Counted from the stretch's first letter, positions 47,277 to 58,789 are shown. The stretch is 64,000 nt of DNA from Carettochelys insculpta (GCF_033958435.1 NC_134138.1:211429298-211493297); one strand, 5' to 3'. Notes: a model not told the origin generated them from the letters alone. Translations and numbers: made by a program.

Positions 47277-48224
47277 AGAATGTGGAGAGAGTAGAAAAAG
47301 ATTCTTCAGCCTCCTGCTCTCCTTTCAATCACTGCATTATAGTTCTTATTGTTGCAGGTGGCCCATGCGTAACACAGACCCAGATTTGTTCTGTGTAAAG
47401 CAGTTACACTTTTTTCCATACTGAACACAAACCTTTAAAATCTAGTGCCTGCTTATGCACTCAGTGCAATTTTTTTTCCTGAGTGCAATATCTTAATAGC
47501 ACAGAATAGATTTAGGCTCCTGCTAAGATGTTTTGGGACCCCTATTTATGGACTTGGATTAATATTTAACTACTTTGAATGACTTTGTATCAAATAGCAA
47601 AGTCTGTGTGTGATACTCTTTTTTTTGTTTTCCGCTGACAGCACAGCCTTCTATTTATTTATATATTTATCTCTTCTTGCTCTTCCACCTTGTAAGTGTA
47701 AGTTACTATTCAGCATGAGTAAGGCCTTTACAGTCTGGCCCCTGGAAGACAGAAATCTTTAAAAGCATCCTCATAATTGCATGTTCCTTTCACTAGATCT
47801 GATAAATAGCATATGCGGTGAGGTGGGAAAGGTGTTCATATTTTCCAGCTGAAGTATTGCCTGGCGAAGTGTCAGCTTGGGTTACATAACTCATAGATAA
47901 CCAGAATTTTTGTGGCTGGTGAGAGAATAGTTGGTTCACCTAGTCTATTCCCCTACCTCAAACAGCTGTACCGGCCTGTTATTTCATCAGGCAATAGATC
48001 CTGTGATGGCCGATGCCTTCTGAGCAAAATAGCATTTTTTAAAATAAATCATGGCAGGGGGCAAAATAACGGCAGATTTTAACAATTAAAATCTCCCAAA
48101 AATTACCCAAAGCATTTATTGCAGAGTGAGGTGGCTTGTGAGGTCACTGGCTACCCTCCAGGTGGGACATCAGGCTAACTCCCATGAAAGGTCCTCGGGG
48201 TTTGGATAATGGCCAGGGTCTCAT
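47277..48224. other. No recognisable gene
   Basis: Unique-looking sequence. A faint CR1-like trace, TTCACCTAGTCTATTCCCCT, occurs near 47936 but is too short to call. Confidence 0.45.
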
Positions 48225-48400
48225 CAGAATAAGGTTCAATTTCCTGTATGACTTTGGGCAAGTCACTCTGTCTCTCTTGCCTCGGGTTCTCATCTGTAAA
48301 ATGGAAATCATAACCCTTCCTTCTCTTTCCTGTTACCTGCCTGATCTGTTCAGCTTCTGAGCTCTTTGAGACACAGCTTGTCTCTTGCTATGTTTAGCCA
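48225..48400 (+). repeat. MIR-type SINE relic
   Basis: TGACTTTGGGCAAGTCACTC, CGGGTTCTCATCTGTAAAAT and GAGCTCTTTGAGACACAGC follow in MIR order. Confidence 0.65.
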
Positions 48401-48577
48401 TTTGGGATCCCAATGCTTACCTAAGGCATCATGGCATTCCAGTAATGCAGATAATAAGTCATTACTTATAAATAAATAAATCATCATTTATAACCCTGTT
48501 TTCTGGTAGTGGTGGCATTAGTGCAGGTTTGGTTATAGGAGATACTTACCACTTTGGTACAATAAGATGCCCTCAAA

Positions 48578-49288
48578 GGCTACGTCTACACGTGCAGCCA
48601 ACCTCGAAATAGCTTATTTCGATGTTGCGACATCGAAATAGTCTATTTCGATGAATAACGTCTACACGTCTTCCAGGGCCGGCAACGTCGATGTTCAACT
48701 TCGACGTTGCTCAGCCCAACATCGAAATAGGCGCAGCGAGGGAACGTCTACACGTCAAAGTAGCACACATCGAAATAGGGATGCCAGGCACAGCTGCAGA
48801 CAGGGTCACAGGGCGGACTCAACAGCCAGCCGCTCCCTTAAAGGGCCCCTCCCAGACACAGTTGCACTAAACAACACAAGATACACAGAGCTGACAACTG
48901 GTTGCAGACCCTGTGCCTGCAGCATAGATCCCCAGCTGCCGCAGAAGCAGCCAGAAGCCCTGGGCTAAGGGCTGCTGCCCACGGTGACCATAGAGCCCCG
49001 CAGGGGCTGGAGAGAGAGCATCTCTCCACCCCCCAGCTGATGGCCACCATGGAGGACCCAGCAATTTCGACGTTGCAGGATGCAGATCGTCTACACGGTC
49101 CCTACTTCGACGTTGAACGTCGAAGTAGGGCGCTATTCCTATCTCCTCATGAGGTTAGCGACTTCGACGTCTCGCCGCCTAACGTCGAAGTTAACTTCGA
49201 AATAGTGCCCGATGCGTATAGACGCGACGGGCGCTATTTCGAAGTTGGTGCTGCTACTTCGAAGTAGCGTGCACGTGTAGACGCAGCT
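48578..49288. mobile_element. CpG-rich MITE, AAA target duplication, 711 bp, probably young
   Basis: The left end is GGCTACGTCTACACGTGC; the right end reverse-complements to AGCTGCGTCTACACGTGC. Exact AAA on both sides (48575-48577 and 49289-49291). CpG is kept throughout (CATCGAAATAG, CAACGTCGATG, TTCGACGTTG), unlike the other copies in the window, so it is likely recent. Internal palindromes include CTACTTCGACGTTG/CAACGTCGAAG around 49103-49131. The centre carries TAAAGGGCCCCTCCCA and GCCTGCAGCAT. Both also occur, in slightly changed form, just before the transposase start of the 39679 element. This suggests an internal-deletion derivative of a related autonomous element. Confidence 0.8.
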
Positions 49289-49380
49289 AAAGTGTTTTAG
49301 GGTTTGGGTGAGGTTAGTCTTAGGAGTCTGCAGATCAAATCACATTGCAGGATGTTATATGTTAGTGCTTGCTTCTGTGA

Positions 49381-50691
49381 GGCTACGTCTACACTATGAG
49401 ATAAATTCAATTTTTAATAAATTAGATTTTTTAACTTCATTCTTATGAATTAGAATTTGTGTCCACAAACCTTTTTGAAATTCGACCCACCATTTTTGTG
49501 TTGATTTTCCGCATCCACATTGCTCTATGCAAGTTCAACGGTGTGAGCAATGCATTGTAGGTATCTATCCCACAGTTCCTTTGCTCCAGTTTCTTATGGA
49601 CATTTCATGTTAGAATCCCAGAATGCAAAGCACTGTCCCAGAAGTCCGAGCACCCAGGCTACATCTATACTTACAAAAAACTTTGAAATGGCCATGCTAA
49701 TGGCCAAATCAAAGAATATTAATGAGGCACGGAAATGAATATTCAGCACCGCATTAGCCATGCCACTGGCCGCAGCACTTCAAAAGTGGTGCAGTTCGCT
49801 CACCCGGGACTCGTCTACACAGGAGTCCTTTTCCAAAGGACTGCAACATCAGCTGATAGGAATAAGGGGATTTTGATGTTGCATGGTTCTTTTGAAAAGG
49901 ACCCCTGTGTAGGCGAGCCACGGGCAAGCAAACCACAGCACTTTCCAAGTGCAGCAGCTGGTGGCATGCTAATGAGGTGCTGAATATTCATTTCAGCGCC
50001 TCATTAGTATTCTTTGATTTGGCCATTAGCATGACCATTTCAATTTTTTTTGTAAGTGTAGGCATGGCCCCAGTAACAGAATTCAGCTCTCCCCCAAACC
50101 CGCCTGGGTTCCCTGTGCTGCACGTCCTCTGCGGACATTGGCATAGTGGCATACAGCTGTGCCTTCAGCCCTTCCCAAAATGCACCTGGGTTCCCTGTGT
50201 CATGCAGCCTCTGCGGATGTTGGCACAGCAGCAGGCAGATGTACTATCAGCCCTGTCCACCGCCCAACTGGTTCTGTCAGCCACCCATCCAGACCTTTAT
50301 ATTTGCAGGCCTGGGCGCTGCAGAATTCAGATTCTAATTCCAATTCAAACAAAATCCATGGGCTTCCTGTGACCTTCATTCTGTGCACCTGGATGGAGAG
50401 CAGTGGAGAAGGAAGTGGCCGTACATGGAGGGTCCCCACATAGCTTTGTGGGACACATATGGGACATTTCTGGAGACTAATAAATTCGAATTAAAGACAT
50501 GGCGCTTCCAAACTAGCCTTTATTTGAATTTTTAAGTTCAAAAGTGATTCTATACCCATCCTGTAATATCAACATTTTGTTATAGGTATTACGGCTCACT
50601 AAGTCGAGCTAATGGCATTTACAGTGAAGACAGTTTCAGTATCGTGCTAACTCCTTTAAATTCAATTTTATCTTGTAATGTAGATGCAGCC
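49381..50691. mobile_element. Harbinger-type MITE with TGA duplication, split by a nested element
   Basis: The left end is GGCTACGTCTACACTATGAG and the right end reverse-complements to GGCTGCATCTACATTACAAG. Exact TGA at 49378-49380 and 50692-50694. Removing the nested insertion (49657-50069 plus one CCA) leaves about 895 bp. The right half matches 1918-2300 in reverse. The element has AATAAATTCGAA-type words near each end. No transposase frame is visible. Confidence 0.78.
49657..50069. mobile_element. Nested MITE, CCA target duplication, 413 bp
   Basis: The left end is GGCTACATCTATACTTAC; the right end reverse-complements to GGCCATGCCTACACTTACA. Exact CCA on both sides (49654-49656 and 50070-50072). 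The two arms (GGCCATGCTAATGGCCAAAT and its inverse near 50020) make almost the whole element one hairpin around a TCCTTTTCCAAAGG / CCTTTTGAAAAGG-like centre. It belongs with 29309-29612. It lies inside the 49381-50691 element and so inserted later. Confidence 0.8.
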
Positions 50692-51304
50692 TGAAGGAGG
50701 GATTTGGAAACATCCCATCAGCACAGAGGCAGCATTATCAAATGGGAATGCAGTGTCCTGGTGCAACCTTCTCATATCACAGATACGCTGTTATTTCAAG
50801 CGGCAATATCTCCACACATTCTTTATCTTTTTGTGACGGGGAGGAGAGGGGAGCAGAGAGAGAGAGAGCAGTGTTATAAAACCATCCATAAAGAAGTGAT
50901 GCACACAGGCTGCATAGCAAACCACACCACACTCACACTCTTTCTGCACAAACAAACATAGCAGCATATGGTATCCCAAGTTCCACTGCATGGGTCGGAT
51001 AGGACTACCTCTGCCCTCCTCACATCATGAGACTTTCGTCCAGCAGCTTCTGAATTCACAGCTGGCTTATCTTCCACCACCTTTCCCAAATCTCCTTTGA
51101 GTCTAGTTCATTGGGCTCATACGACCCCCTGCTGCATCATTATATTCACATTAGACCGGAAAAATGTAGGAACATTACTGACTAAAATGAAAATGTTTAA
51201 AACAAGAAAAACAGTGTGGGTTTTCATGCTTTCAGTGTCCTTTTCTCTAGGCCTGTCATCTGTTCTCTTTCTTTTCTTGACCCCATGCAGCCTACTCACA
51301 TAAA
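50692..51304. other. No recognisable feature
   Basis: Unique-looking sequence with a short GA run near 50858-50868. Confidence 0.5.
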
Positions 51305-51495
51305 CAGTGTTCCCTGTAATCTAAGAGCTTGGGTGGCCACCCCGGAGAGAGGCTGCCTAGCTGATTAGCAGAGCACCCACAGCCAAACACAGCCAGCGGT
51401 GTATTTTTCTATGTTTTGTGCTCATCCCTACATGCCCTGGTGCACATAACAAAATTTATTCTGCCCATGGATGGAAAAAGTTAGAGGGAACCCTG
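51305..51495. mobile_element. hAT-like MITE, 191 bp
   Basis: The left end is CAGTGTTCCCTGTAATCTAA and the right end reverse-complements to CAGGGTTCCCTCTAACTTTT. The inner CATCCATGGGCAGAATAAAT (reverse strand) is shared in kind with turtle CAGTGTTCCCTCTAA elements. The flanks CACATAAA and CATGTGAG differ only by transitions, at 4 of 8 positions, so the target duplication is tentative. Confidence 0.6.
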
Positions 51496-51529
51496 CATGT
51501 GAGTGTGGGTTGCACCAGCAGGCTTGAAA

Positions 51530-51577
51530 TGCTGCCTCAGTTTTCCAATTGGTAAAATAATAATAATAATAATAGTA

Positions 51578-51609
<32 letters not shown>

Positions 51610-51680
51610 CCTTACTCACCTATCTGTTGCAGATGTCATGAGAGGCTATTGGTCAATATATGTTAAGTGGTTTGAGGATG
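51530..51680 (+). repeat. MIR 3' part with (AAT)n expansion
   Basis: GCTGCCTCAGTTTTCCAATT precedes GGTAAAATAATAATAATAAT, the usual MIR place for TGTAAAATGGGGATAATAAT. The (AAT)n run at 51555-51608 has two TAG interruptions and looks expanded from the MIR text. GATGTCATGAGAGGCTATT follows, in place of the MIR tail. Confidence 0.65.
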
Positions 51681-53190
51681 ACCAGTACTAAAATCAGTGT
51701 TTGCTATGGTAGTAGCATATTACAGACATACTGTCACGAATCCACTGGGCTTGGTTGCCTAGCAACCCAATTAACTCTAGTGGACTCTCTAAGCCCTTGC
51801 TAAGTGACCATGTGTTTTGCCTAGTTAGATGAGCTAACTGATCACCATTTAAGTCTGAAAGCAACAGTATCACAATACAATAGCTGCTCAATGCATTCCT
51901 TGTCCACAGCACCATCCCTTGCCTGCTCCATCCAGCCCAAGTCCTTGCTAGCATCTTACTCCCACTACCCATTTCTTGGCTGTGACCACCGTCTTGCCTC
52001 TTCAGTGTGTAACATGTACTCCTATGGAAATACCTCTGCATCCTTTCCTGTTAGAAAGACTTTTCCAAATGGCAGCAGGGAATTCTCATGTAGCTGAGTC
52101 AGCTTTAATTGTGTTGCCTTTTAATAAGAGCTTTGCTGGAATATTTTGGCAAATCACTGGGGAACAGATTGTGAACGGCTCTTCTGATTGGCCTCATAGG
52201 TCACCTGATATAATTTACTTTGCCTGATTATATTATAGGCAGGTTTCTGAAATATTTCTGTGAACATTTGAAATCAAAATTCACTTTTGACAGCTAGGAG
52301 TGCCTGGAAAGTGTGGTTGTATAAAAGTTCACGGGAAGTGAAGACAAGCAAGGAGTGTAAATATGGCCAAAGCAAATGTGTTTAAAAATCTGATTATTTG
52401 TTCATCAAACATTTCTGCAGTATTTGGCTGTAAATTATATGTATGGTTTGTAACAGCAAATTATTTCTTTCTTCAGGTGTCCAATCAAAGTTGCACCAAG
52501 ATCTCCTTTCCCAATTCTCAGAATGCAGCATAGAGAGCAATATAATAAGATCCCATTGACAAAAATATTCCTTGATTGCAAGAACCTTTGATATCCTGAA
52601 AATGAATTTTCACTACACGAGAGGTGCACTTCAGCTTACTCTGCCAGGTGTTTGCATTGCAGTGATTATTTACAACACTTTCATGCTGCTGAATCTGGCC
52701 CCCAAATGGAAACGCCAGGGTGTGAATACCCAGACCAGCCAGAAGAAGCTGGACGCATAGCAGCCCAGTCTACTACTATGATAACAAATGCAAAGTGCCA
52801 CACTTTAATGCACTGTCACACCACCCATGTAGCAGTCATCCTGACAGCTTTAAACAAGTAAAGATTCTAATCTGGCCGGTGAAGAAGCTTAGTTCTTCTC
52901 TTACCGATACACGTTTATTTGTTTTTTAATTAGTAGGCGTATCTTTTGTGGTAAAACTAAAATACTTATGCATGACACCCTCTCCCACCCTCCCTGCTAC
53001 CCGCACACATTATTAAGGGCAAAGGCAATCCAGGCTTCTTCTGAGGTGTTCCCCCTCCCGCAGCTCCCAGCCACGTGCGAAAGCTGTTAAGCACAGTTCA
53101 GTGGAGCTTTGAAGCCAAACTAGCTGGCCCATCCTTTCACACAGGCTGGTAACCTGTCCAGTTTCCAGTGAGGACACAATATAAATCACT
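51681..53190. other. No recognisable feature
   Basis: Unique-looking sequence with no splice-flanked protein-like segment. Confidence 0.5.
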
Positions 53191-54150
53191 CACAGAATCA
53201 TGGAATCATAGAACAATAGAGCTGGAAGAGACCTAAAAAAGCCATTGAGTCCAGCCCCCTGCCCTAAGCAGGACCAAACCCATCAGATCAGCCCAGCCAG
53301 GGCTTTGTCAAAGCAAGACTTAAACACCTCCAGGTTTACTAAACAGACTCCACTGCTTCCCTGGGCAGACAATTCCAGTGCTTCACCACCCTCCTAGTGA
53401 AAAGTTTTTCCTCATGTTCAACCTGGATCTGCCCAACTGCAACCTGAGACCATTGTTCCATGTTCTGCAATCCGTGACCACTGTGAACAGCCTCTCTCCA
53501 GGCTCTTTGCAACCTCCCTTCAGTAAGTTGAAGGCTGTTATCAAGTCCCCCCTCAGTCTTCTCTTCTGCAGACTAAATAGTCCCAATTCCCTCAACCTTT
53601 CTTCGTAGGTCATATGCTCCAGACCCCTAATTATTTTGATCACCCTCTGCTGGACCCTCTCCAGTGTGTCCACATCCTTCCTATAATTGGGGACCCAGAA
53701 CTGGACACAGTACTCCAGATGTGGCCTCACCAAAGCTGAATAAAGAGGCATAATCACTTCTATGGACCTACTGGCAACGCTCCTACTGGCAATGCTGATG
53801 CAACCTAATGTGCCATTAGCCTTCTTGACTACAACGGCATGCTGTTGACTTATGTCCAGCTTCTCGTCCACTACGACTCCAAGGTCCTTTTCTGTAGAAC
53901 TACTACTGAGCCAGTCGGACCCCAGCCTGTAACAATGTGTGGGATTCTTCCGGCCCAAGTGCAGGACTCTGCATTTGTCCTTATTGAACCTCATCAGATT
54001 TCTTGCAGCCCAGTCTTCCAATTTGTCTAAGTCACACTGGACCCTATCCCTACCCTCCAGCGTATCTACCTCTCACCCTAGCTTAGTGTCATCCACAAAC
54101 TTGCTGAGGGTGCAATCCAACCCCTCATCCAGGTCATTGATAAACATTGA
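53191..54150 (-). mobile_element. CR1 LINE, 5'-truncated, with 3' end
   Basis: On the minus strand it ends with GGTCTCTTCCAGCTCTATTG and then ATTCTATG-like 8-mers (TTCTATGATTCCATGATTCT), the classic CR1 3' terminus. The 5' side stops inside the reverse transcriptase domain near 54150, the usual CR1 truncation pattern. It keeps about 960 bp. Confidence 0.9.
53383..54150 (-). pseudogene. CR1 ORF2 reverse transcriptase C-terminal part, broken
   Basis: The frame contains FINDLDEGLD and then FVDDTKLG, the F-x-DD catalytic motif of CR1 reverse transcriptases, at about 54073-54145. A TGA stop follows directly after TKLG. Below it a 212-codon frame (53383-54021) starts in [20 protein letters not shown] and includes [36 protein letters not shown] and [13 protein letters not shown] in normal order, ending before the 3' untranslated part. 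Only the RT palm end, thumb and C terminus remain. The stop and truncation make it a dead copy. Confidence 0.88.
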
Positions 54151-54854
54151 TAGTCCTCCAGTGTCCTCCCACAATGCTCCCAAGAGCCTAAAAACACAGA
54201 AAACTTCTCCCATAAGCCACCTGGAAGGACTTATAGAGTGGCTCAAATTACTGCAACATAAAAGAAGCCTGTGATATGCCACCAGAAGTCCTACCGTCTC
54301 ACCCTGGTGAGCACAGTGCCAGTGAGTACCCCATGACTCAAGTGGTCATTGTTGTATGGCAGGTCACAGTCATGCTAGGCTAATCCAAGCATTCAGGCTT
54401 GGGTGCTGACTACCAAAGTTAACTCTGTAGTGATGGAACACCCTAAAGTAGCCAATTAGCACAGACAAAAACTGGTTTCATATATCTTGTCCCTTCCTTT
54501 TTAACCTACCTAATTGCTATTCAGGTGTCTCCCTTTTTTAATGGGAAGATATGAGCAGTAGTGGTATTAACAACTGAAATGAGGGACCAAAACTCCATCA
54601 ATGTCACTGAACTTGTTACTCCATCAACATATTGATTGGATTGCTCTTACTTGAGGTCACATGGGCAAGCAGATCACAGTTCAGGATAGAAAAGCAGAGG
54701 AAGAAAATGATGAATACTGCCTAATAAGAAATTTACTGTAAGTAGCAATTCATTTACGAGATATTTGTTTCGGCCACCACCTCCAACCCCACCCCACTCA
54801 GTTCTGAAGTCTGGAGCAATTGAAAAACTCATACTTGATATCAAGTGTGGTGTA
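54151..54854. other. No recognisable feature
   Basis: Sequence between the CR1 5' break and the Tigger-like element. Nothing recognised. Confidence 0.5.
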
Positions 54855-55646
54855 CAGGAGTCCCCTTTATACATCATGATCAGGGACTGTAAAGTCATGA
54901 TGTAAAGCAAAACAACATATAAAAGGGAATTTTCCACCATAAAAAATCCTTATAAATACAGAGGAATAGGGACCTCCCACGTTTCCAGTGAGCTGCCACT
55001 CTGCAGAATGCCCCTGGGGCAGCCCCCCCAGGCTCACCGGGCAGTTAGTCACCCTTGCTGGGCACCAGTGGAGGCAGCAGGAGGACCAGCATCTCCCGGT
55101 GCTGCAAGGTGCTGAGCAGGCACTTGAAGCCTCGGGGAGCTGGGAAGGAGGCGGCAGCCACCCACCTTCCTGAGCTGCAGGCTGCTGCAGCCCCCAGTGC
55201 TCTCAGGAGCCCTGAGGAAGTGGTAGGGATGGGGCAGGCACAGTCTTCCCCATCACCTTTTCCGAGCCTCAGCAGCGGGGACAGGACAGACATGGCTCTT
55301 CCCCCACTTCTCCGAGACCCGAGGAAGCAGCAGGGATGGGGCAGCCACTCATGCTCCCCCAGCTTCCCTGAGCCCCAGAGAACCGGCAGGCTCCTTGCTC
55401 TCCATCCAGGAGCTACAGAAGCCATAAAGGTTTTGCTGCCAAAAGAAGCTGGAGAAGTTGCAAGTCTTGAAGAGGTTGGCCGAAGCAGCTGTGGCGCTCA
55501 GCAGCTCAGCCTCGAAGAGCATACTGGGCAGAAGATGTATACATGACGATGTAAAAGCGGGGAATTTTTATGTCTTTGCCCTCAACATGTCAATGACGTA
55601 AATGGGAAACAACATACACCAGGGTGACTTATAAAGGGATCCCCTG
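54855..55646. mobile_element. Tigger/pogo-like element with GC-rich centre, 792 bp
   Basis: TA at 54853-54854 and 55647-55648. The left end is CAGGAGTCCCCTTTATACAT and the right end reverse-complements to CAGGGGATCCCTTTATAAGT. GTCATGATGTAAAGC on the left is mirrored by GACGTAAATGGG on the right. The 400-bp centre is GC-rich and produces frames over 120 codons on both strands, with no domain. The layout is like 6969-7739. Confidence 0.65.
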
Positions 55647-57245
55647 TATGTTTATGTAGATTTCCTGTTCTCAGCAGCAAAAATTCTCTGCCTGGAGTTT
55701 TTCAAAGGTGACTGGCCACATCAGAAAGCAGCAGCGCTGTACCCTTCCCAACAAATCAGACTTCTTTAAGGTGTCCGAAACTGAGCAGCCCAAAAGTGAG
55801 ACGCTCAAAATCATTTAGCCAGGTCTGAAAATGGGCGTTGCTGTTTGCATAACTCCACTGACTTCAGTAGAATTATTCAGTTCTTAAACCACTGTGAGAA
55901 GTGAGTCAAGGCTCAATCTTGGCATACTGTAAATTAATCCAGCTGCACTATCTGACTGCCTGGGTCGGTGTTCCTCTTTCTAGGGGAAGTGTTTCAAAAC
56001 CTAGAACAGCAATAGTCCTCGACTTTGGGTGTTTCTGAGTTTTGAAATGTCGAAATTTAAAATTGGGAATATAGAGTGTGTGGTAAATGGAAAATGGCCA
56101 GTCATACTGATGGTATCACCACAATAGCTATTCTTACATTTCAGACACTGCAGATTTTTGGAGTGCAGGCCTGGCTTAGAACAGCCTGACTACAGTAGTA
56201 TTTGCTTTGCCTTTCTAAAGGAGCTTGCAAGTCTAGTATGGGAAACTGTTAGCTGCAAGCTGCCTGTTTTAGTCATAGTTTGCTTGAAGCCATGTTAAAT
56301 AGCCAACGCAGCCTAGAAATCAGCTCCGAAGTAATGTTCTTATTCCAGACCTACTTAGATGTGGTATTCCTTGCTTTACTGGTTATACTTTCAAAGACAC
56401 TAATGGGCTAAGTCTTATATGGACTGTTGTTGATGTGTTAGTTCGCCCAAGTTACACAAGTAACCTAGTTCTCGGGGGCTAGGCTGGGAAGTCACTGTAG
56501 TACAGCCTTCATGGAAAAATCTCATCAGAAAAAAACCCTCAAATCTGTATTTTATATAGCCGCATTCACCAGACAATTTAGAAATAGGTGGACTTCTTAT
56601 TGACATTAAGTACAGCACTCTGTGGCTTTGTTATCAATGCAGCTGCCCATGATTTGGAAATTAATTCTTCTGTCAATGTGTATAGACAGAGTTTGCAATA
56701 AACAACACCCAAAAATAAGACGTATTTTGTCTTTCTTTACCAGCCCCTGTGCTAACACTACCTGATTCTACCAATGCAATTTGTGATTATGTACTGATAA
56801 GCAATCCAAACTCAATATGCCATCTTATCAGGCAGTTTTAAATTGTTACAGGTTGCTTTGCCGAGTTTAAATAATCCCGGGCAGAGAAGCTTACTGAACC
56901 CAGAAATGGTGAAATAAAGCCTAACAGCCAGATTGTGCCAGTTAGCCCTGGACTGCTCCTGGAAGAGCACAGCGTGTATGGTGCTGCTCCCATGCATAGG
57001 GAGCCTGTGCATTTCACATCATCTGCTAGGCTACTATGTGTTAGTATCGCTGGCTACTCCCTTCACTGTGCTCAACTCTACTGTTGCATGGAGCAATGCA
57101 GACCACCGTGGGGCTGTTACTTCATTTCCAATCTGACCTTTAGACTTCCTTTGTCTGCTATGCAGTCCCTGTGCTTCTCAAAGTGCAGAGAACATAGGAT
57201 AGCTTTTCATTCTCAAATGTCTTCTCTCTGTCAACCACTAGTAGT
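55647..57245. other. No recognisable gene
   Basis: Unique-looking sequence with no bounded repeat that I can name. Confidence 0.5.
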
Positions 57246-57442
57246 GGGGCAGGATAGCTTTGTGGGTTGAGTATTGGCCTGCTAAATCAAGGGTTGTGCA
57301 TTCAATCCTTCAGAGGGCCCTTTAGGAATCTGGGGCAAATACATTTTTAACAAAAACCTGTTAGTGACGGTGATAACCACTGCTGTGAGGGCAGGGGTCT
57401 ATACTCACTGACCTCTGAAGGTCCCTTCCAGTTCCCTGAGAT
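57246..57442 (+). mobile_element. tRNA-derived SINE with CR1-like tail, third copy
   Basis: TAGCTTTGTGG at 57255-57265 is the A box and GGTTGTGCATTCAATCC at 57292-57308 the B box. CCTTCAGAGGGCCCTTTAGG leads into the body. The tail CTCTGAAGGTCCCTTCCAGT matches the CR1 3' region. It is opposite in orientation to the other two SINEs and near full length. Confidence 0.75.
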
Positions 57443-57517
57443 AAGTAGCACCTTACCTTCCTACAGCAGCCAAGCATCCATTGAAATGTCTACTACCAGT
57501 GGCAAGTCCAACAGTAC

Positions 57518-57722
57518 GGCTGCATCTACACTAGCACCTTACTTTGAAAGGAGGATGGTAAGTAGGGTGTTGGGAGATTATTAATGAAGTGCTACGGTGC
57601 ATGTGCAGCACTTCATTAAGCTAATTCTGCACCGTGGCAACTTCAAAGTCCTGGCTTGCACGTAGCCGTGGCTAACCTGCCGGTACTTCCAAGTACCTGG
57701 GCAACTTCAAAGTCCCTTTACT
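57518..57722. mobile_element. GGCTGCATCTACACTAGC-type MITE, right end missing
   Basis: It starts GGCTGCATCTACACTAGCAC. Palindromic arms AATGAAGTGCTACGGTGCAT and its near inverse (TGCAGCACTTCATTAAGC) lie in the middle, and TACTTCCAAGTACC follows. The second terminal repeat is absent. Confidence 0.55.
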
Positions 57723-58309
57723 CCTCAAAATTTTGCTAGGTATACCTCTCTAGCATTCAGAATATTTGAATATCTGGCATCCTCCTGGTTCCGGGGCTGC
57801 TGGATATAATACTAATTCACAGGTCTGTGCTGTAGACAATTCTCAGCCCCTTCGCAGGAACACCAGCTGAATGTGCTTATCCCACAATCTTAAGCCACCT
57901 TCGCACCCAACCCCCACTATCTCTGATGCCCAATCTTCCTTCTCTCTTCACCAAGCATTCCCTCAGCTTTTGGGAGGCAATTATGCATTACCAGTAGAAA
58001 GAAAGATGGCATGTTTAAATTGCAAATGTGAAATAACATAAAAGAAGTTGAAGTGGACCTAAAAATGAAACAGAGGCTATGGGACTGATTGTATAATTCC
58101 ATTTCATTCTAATTCTGTTACCCTCACCCCACATTGTTTCAATTTAAATCAGCCTACCACTGACTCTTCAGTGTTGCACAGGCATGACACTGACAACAGG
58201 ATTTCCTGTTGCAAAATTTAGGACCAGCTCACCATGAAGGAGAGGCTTTGTCAGTAATATGTCCTGATCTATTACAGCAGTTAAGCACATGTTTAACTGT
58301 GAGTTATAT
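57723..58309. other. No recognisable feature
   Basis: Unique-looking sequence. Confidence 0.5.
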
Positions 58310-58570
58310 TCGTGTGAAATTTTTTTTGCACAGACTTTTTATTTTGCAAAAAATGCAGCTTTGGTAACAGCAAAATATTCTGTGAATTCATGTTGACTTC
58401 TCCAGATTGTCCATTCTTTTTAAAAAAATTGTTGTTTTTTTATGAAAGAACAGAATCATTTTGAATTAACATTTCCAAAACGAAACATTTCAACATTTTA
58501 ATTTGAAATTGTTACTTGTTTGAAAATTTCCTTTAATTTTATTTCAAAAAATCAATTAAACCTCTCAAAG
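58310..58570. repeat. AT-rich AAAATTTT-type repeat
   Basis: TTTCAACATTTTAATTTGAA, CAAAACGAAACATTTC and similar words resemble 10640-10990 and 32534-32742. An A18 run follows at 58595-58612. Confidence 0.4.
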
Positions 58571-58789
58571 GGGGGTTTCAATTGTTCAATTCACAAAAAA
58601 AAAAAAAAAAAATTCTGGTTTTGGGCTAATGCTTTTTTAACTTTTCAAAATTGCCAGTTAACTCATTATTCCCCTAGTGCATCTTTAATCAAGGGAGCAG
58701 TTGCATGATAGTAAATGGTATGCTAAAAACTAAGTACAAGCTCTAGGTTTTGCTGGACCAAGAGCATTGTCTACTGCAAATGAGGTTAA

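Noticed and set aside
48902..49267. 121-codon frame inside a MITE
   Set aside because: It runs through palindromic MITE sequence into its terminal repeat, so it is not a gene.
51428..51619. Poly-tyrosine frame
   Set aside because: Direct translation of the (AAT)n repeat.
53383..54021. 212-codon frame as a host gene
   Set aside because: It is the C-terminal part of CR1 reverse transcriptase in a truncated LINE.
55055..55546. 163-codon plus-strand frame
   Set aside because: It sits in the GC-rich centre of a TA-flanked element, with competing frames on the other strand and no domain.
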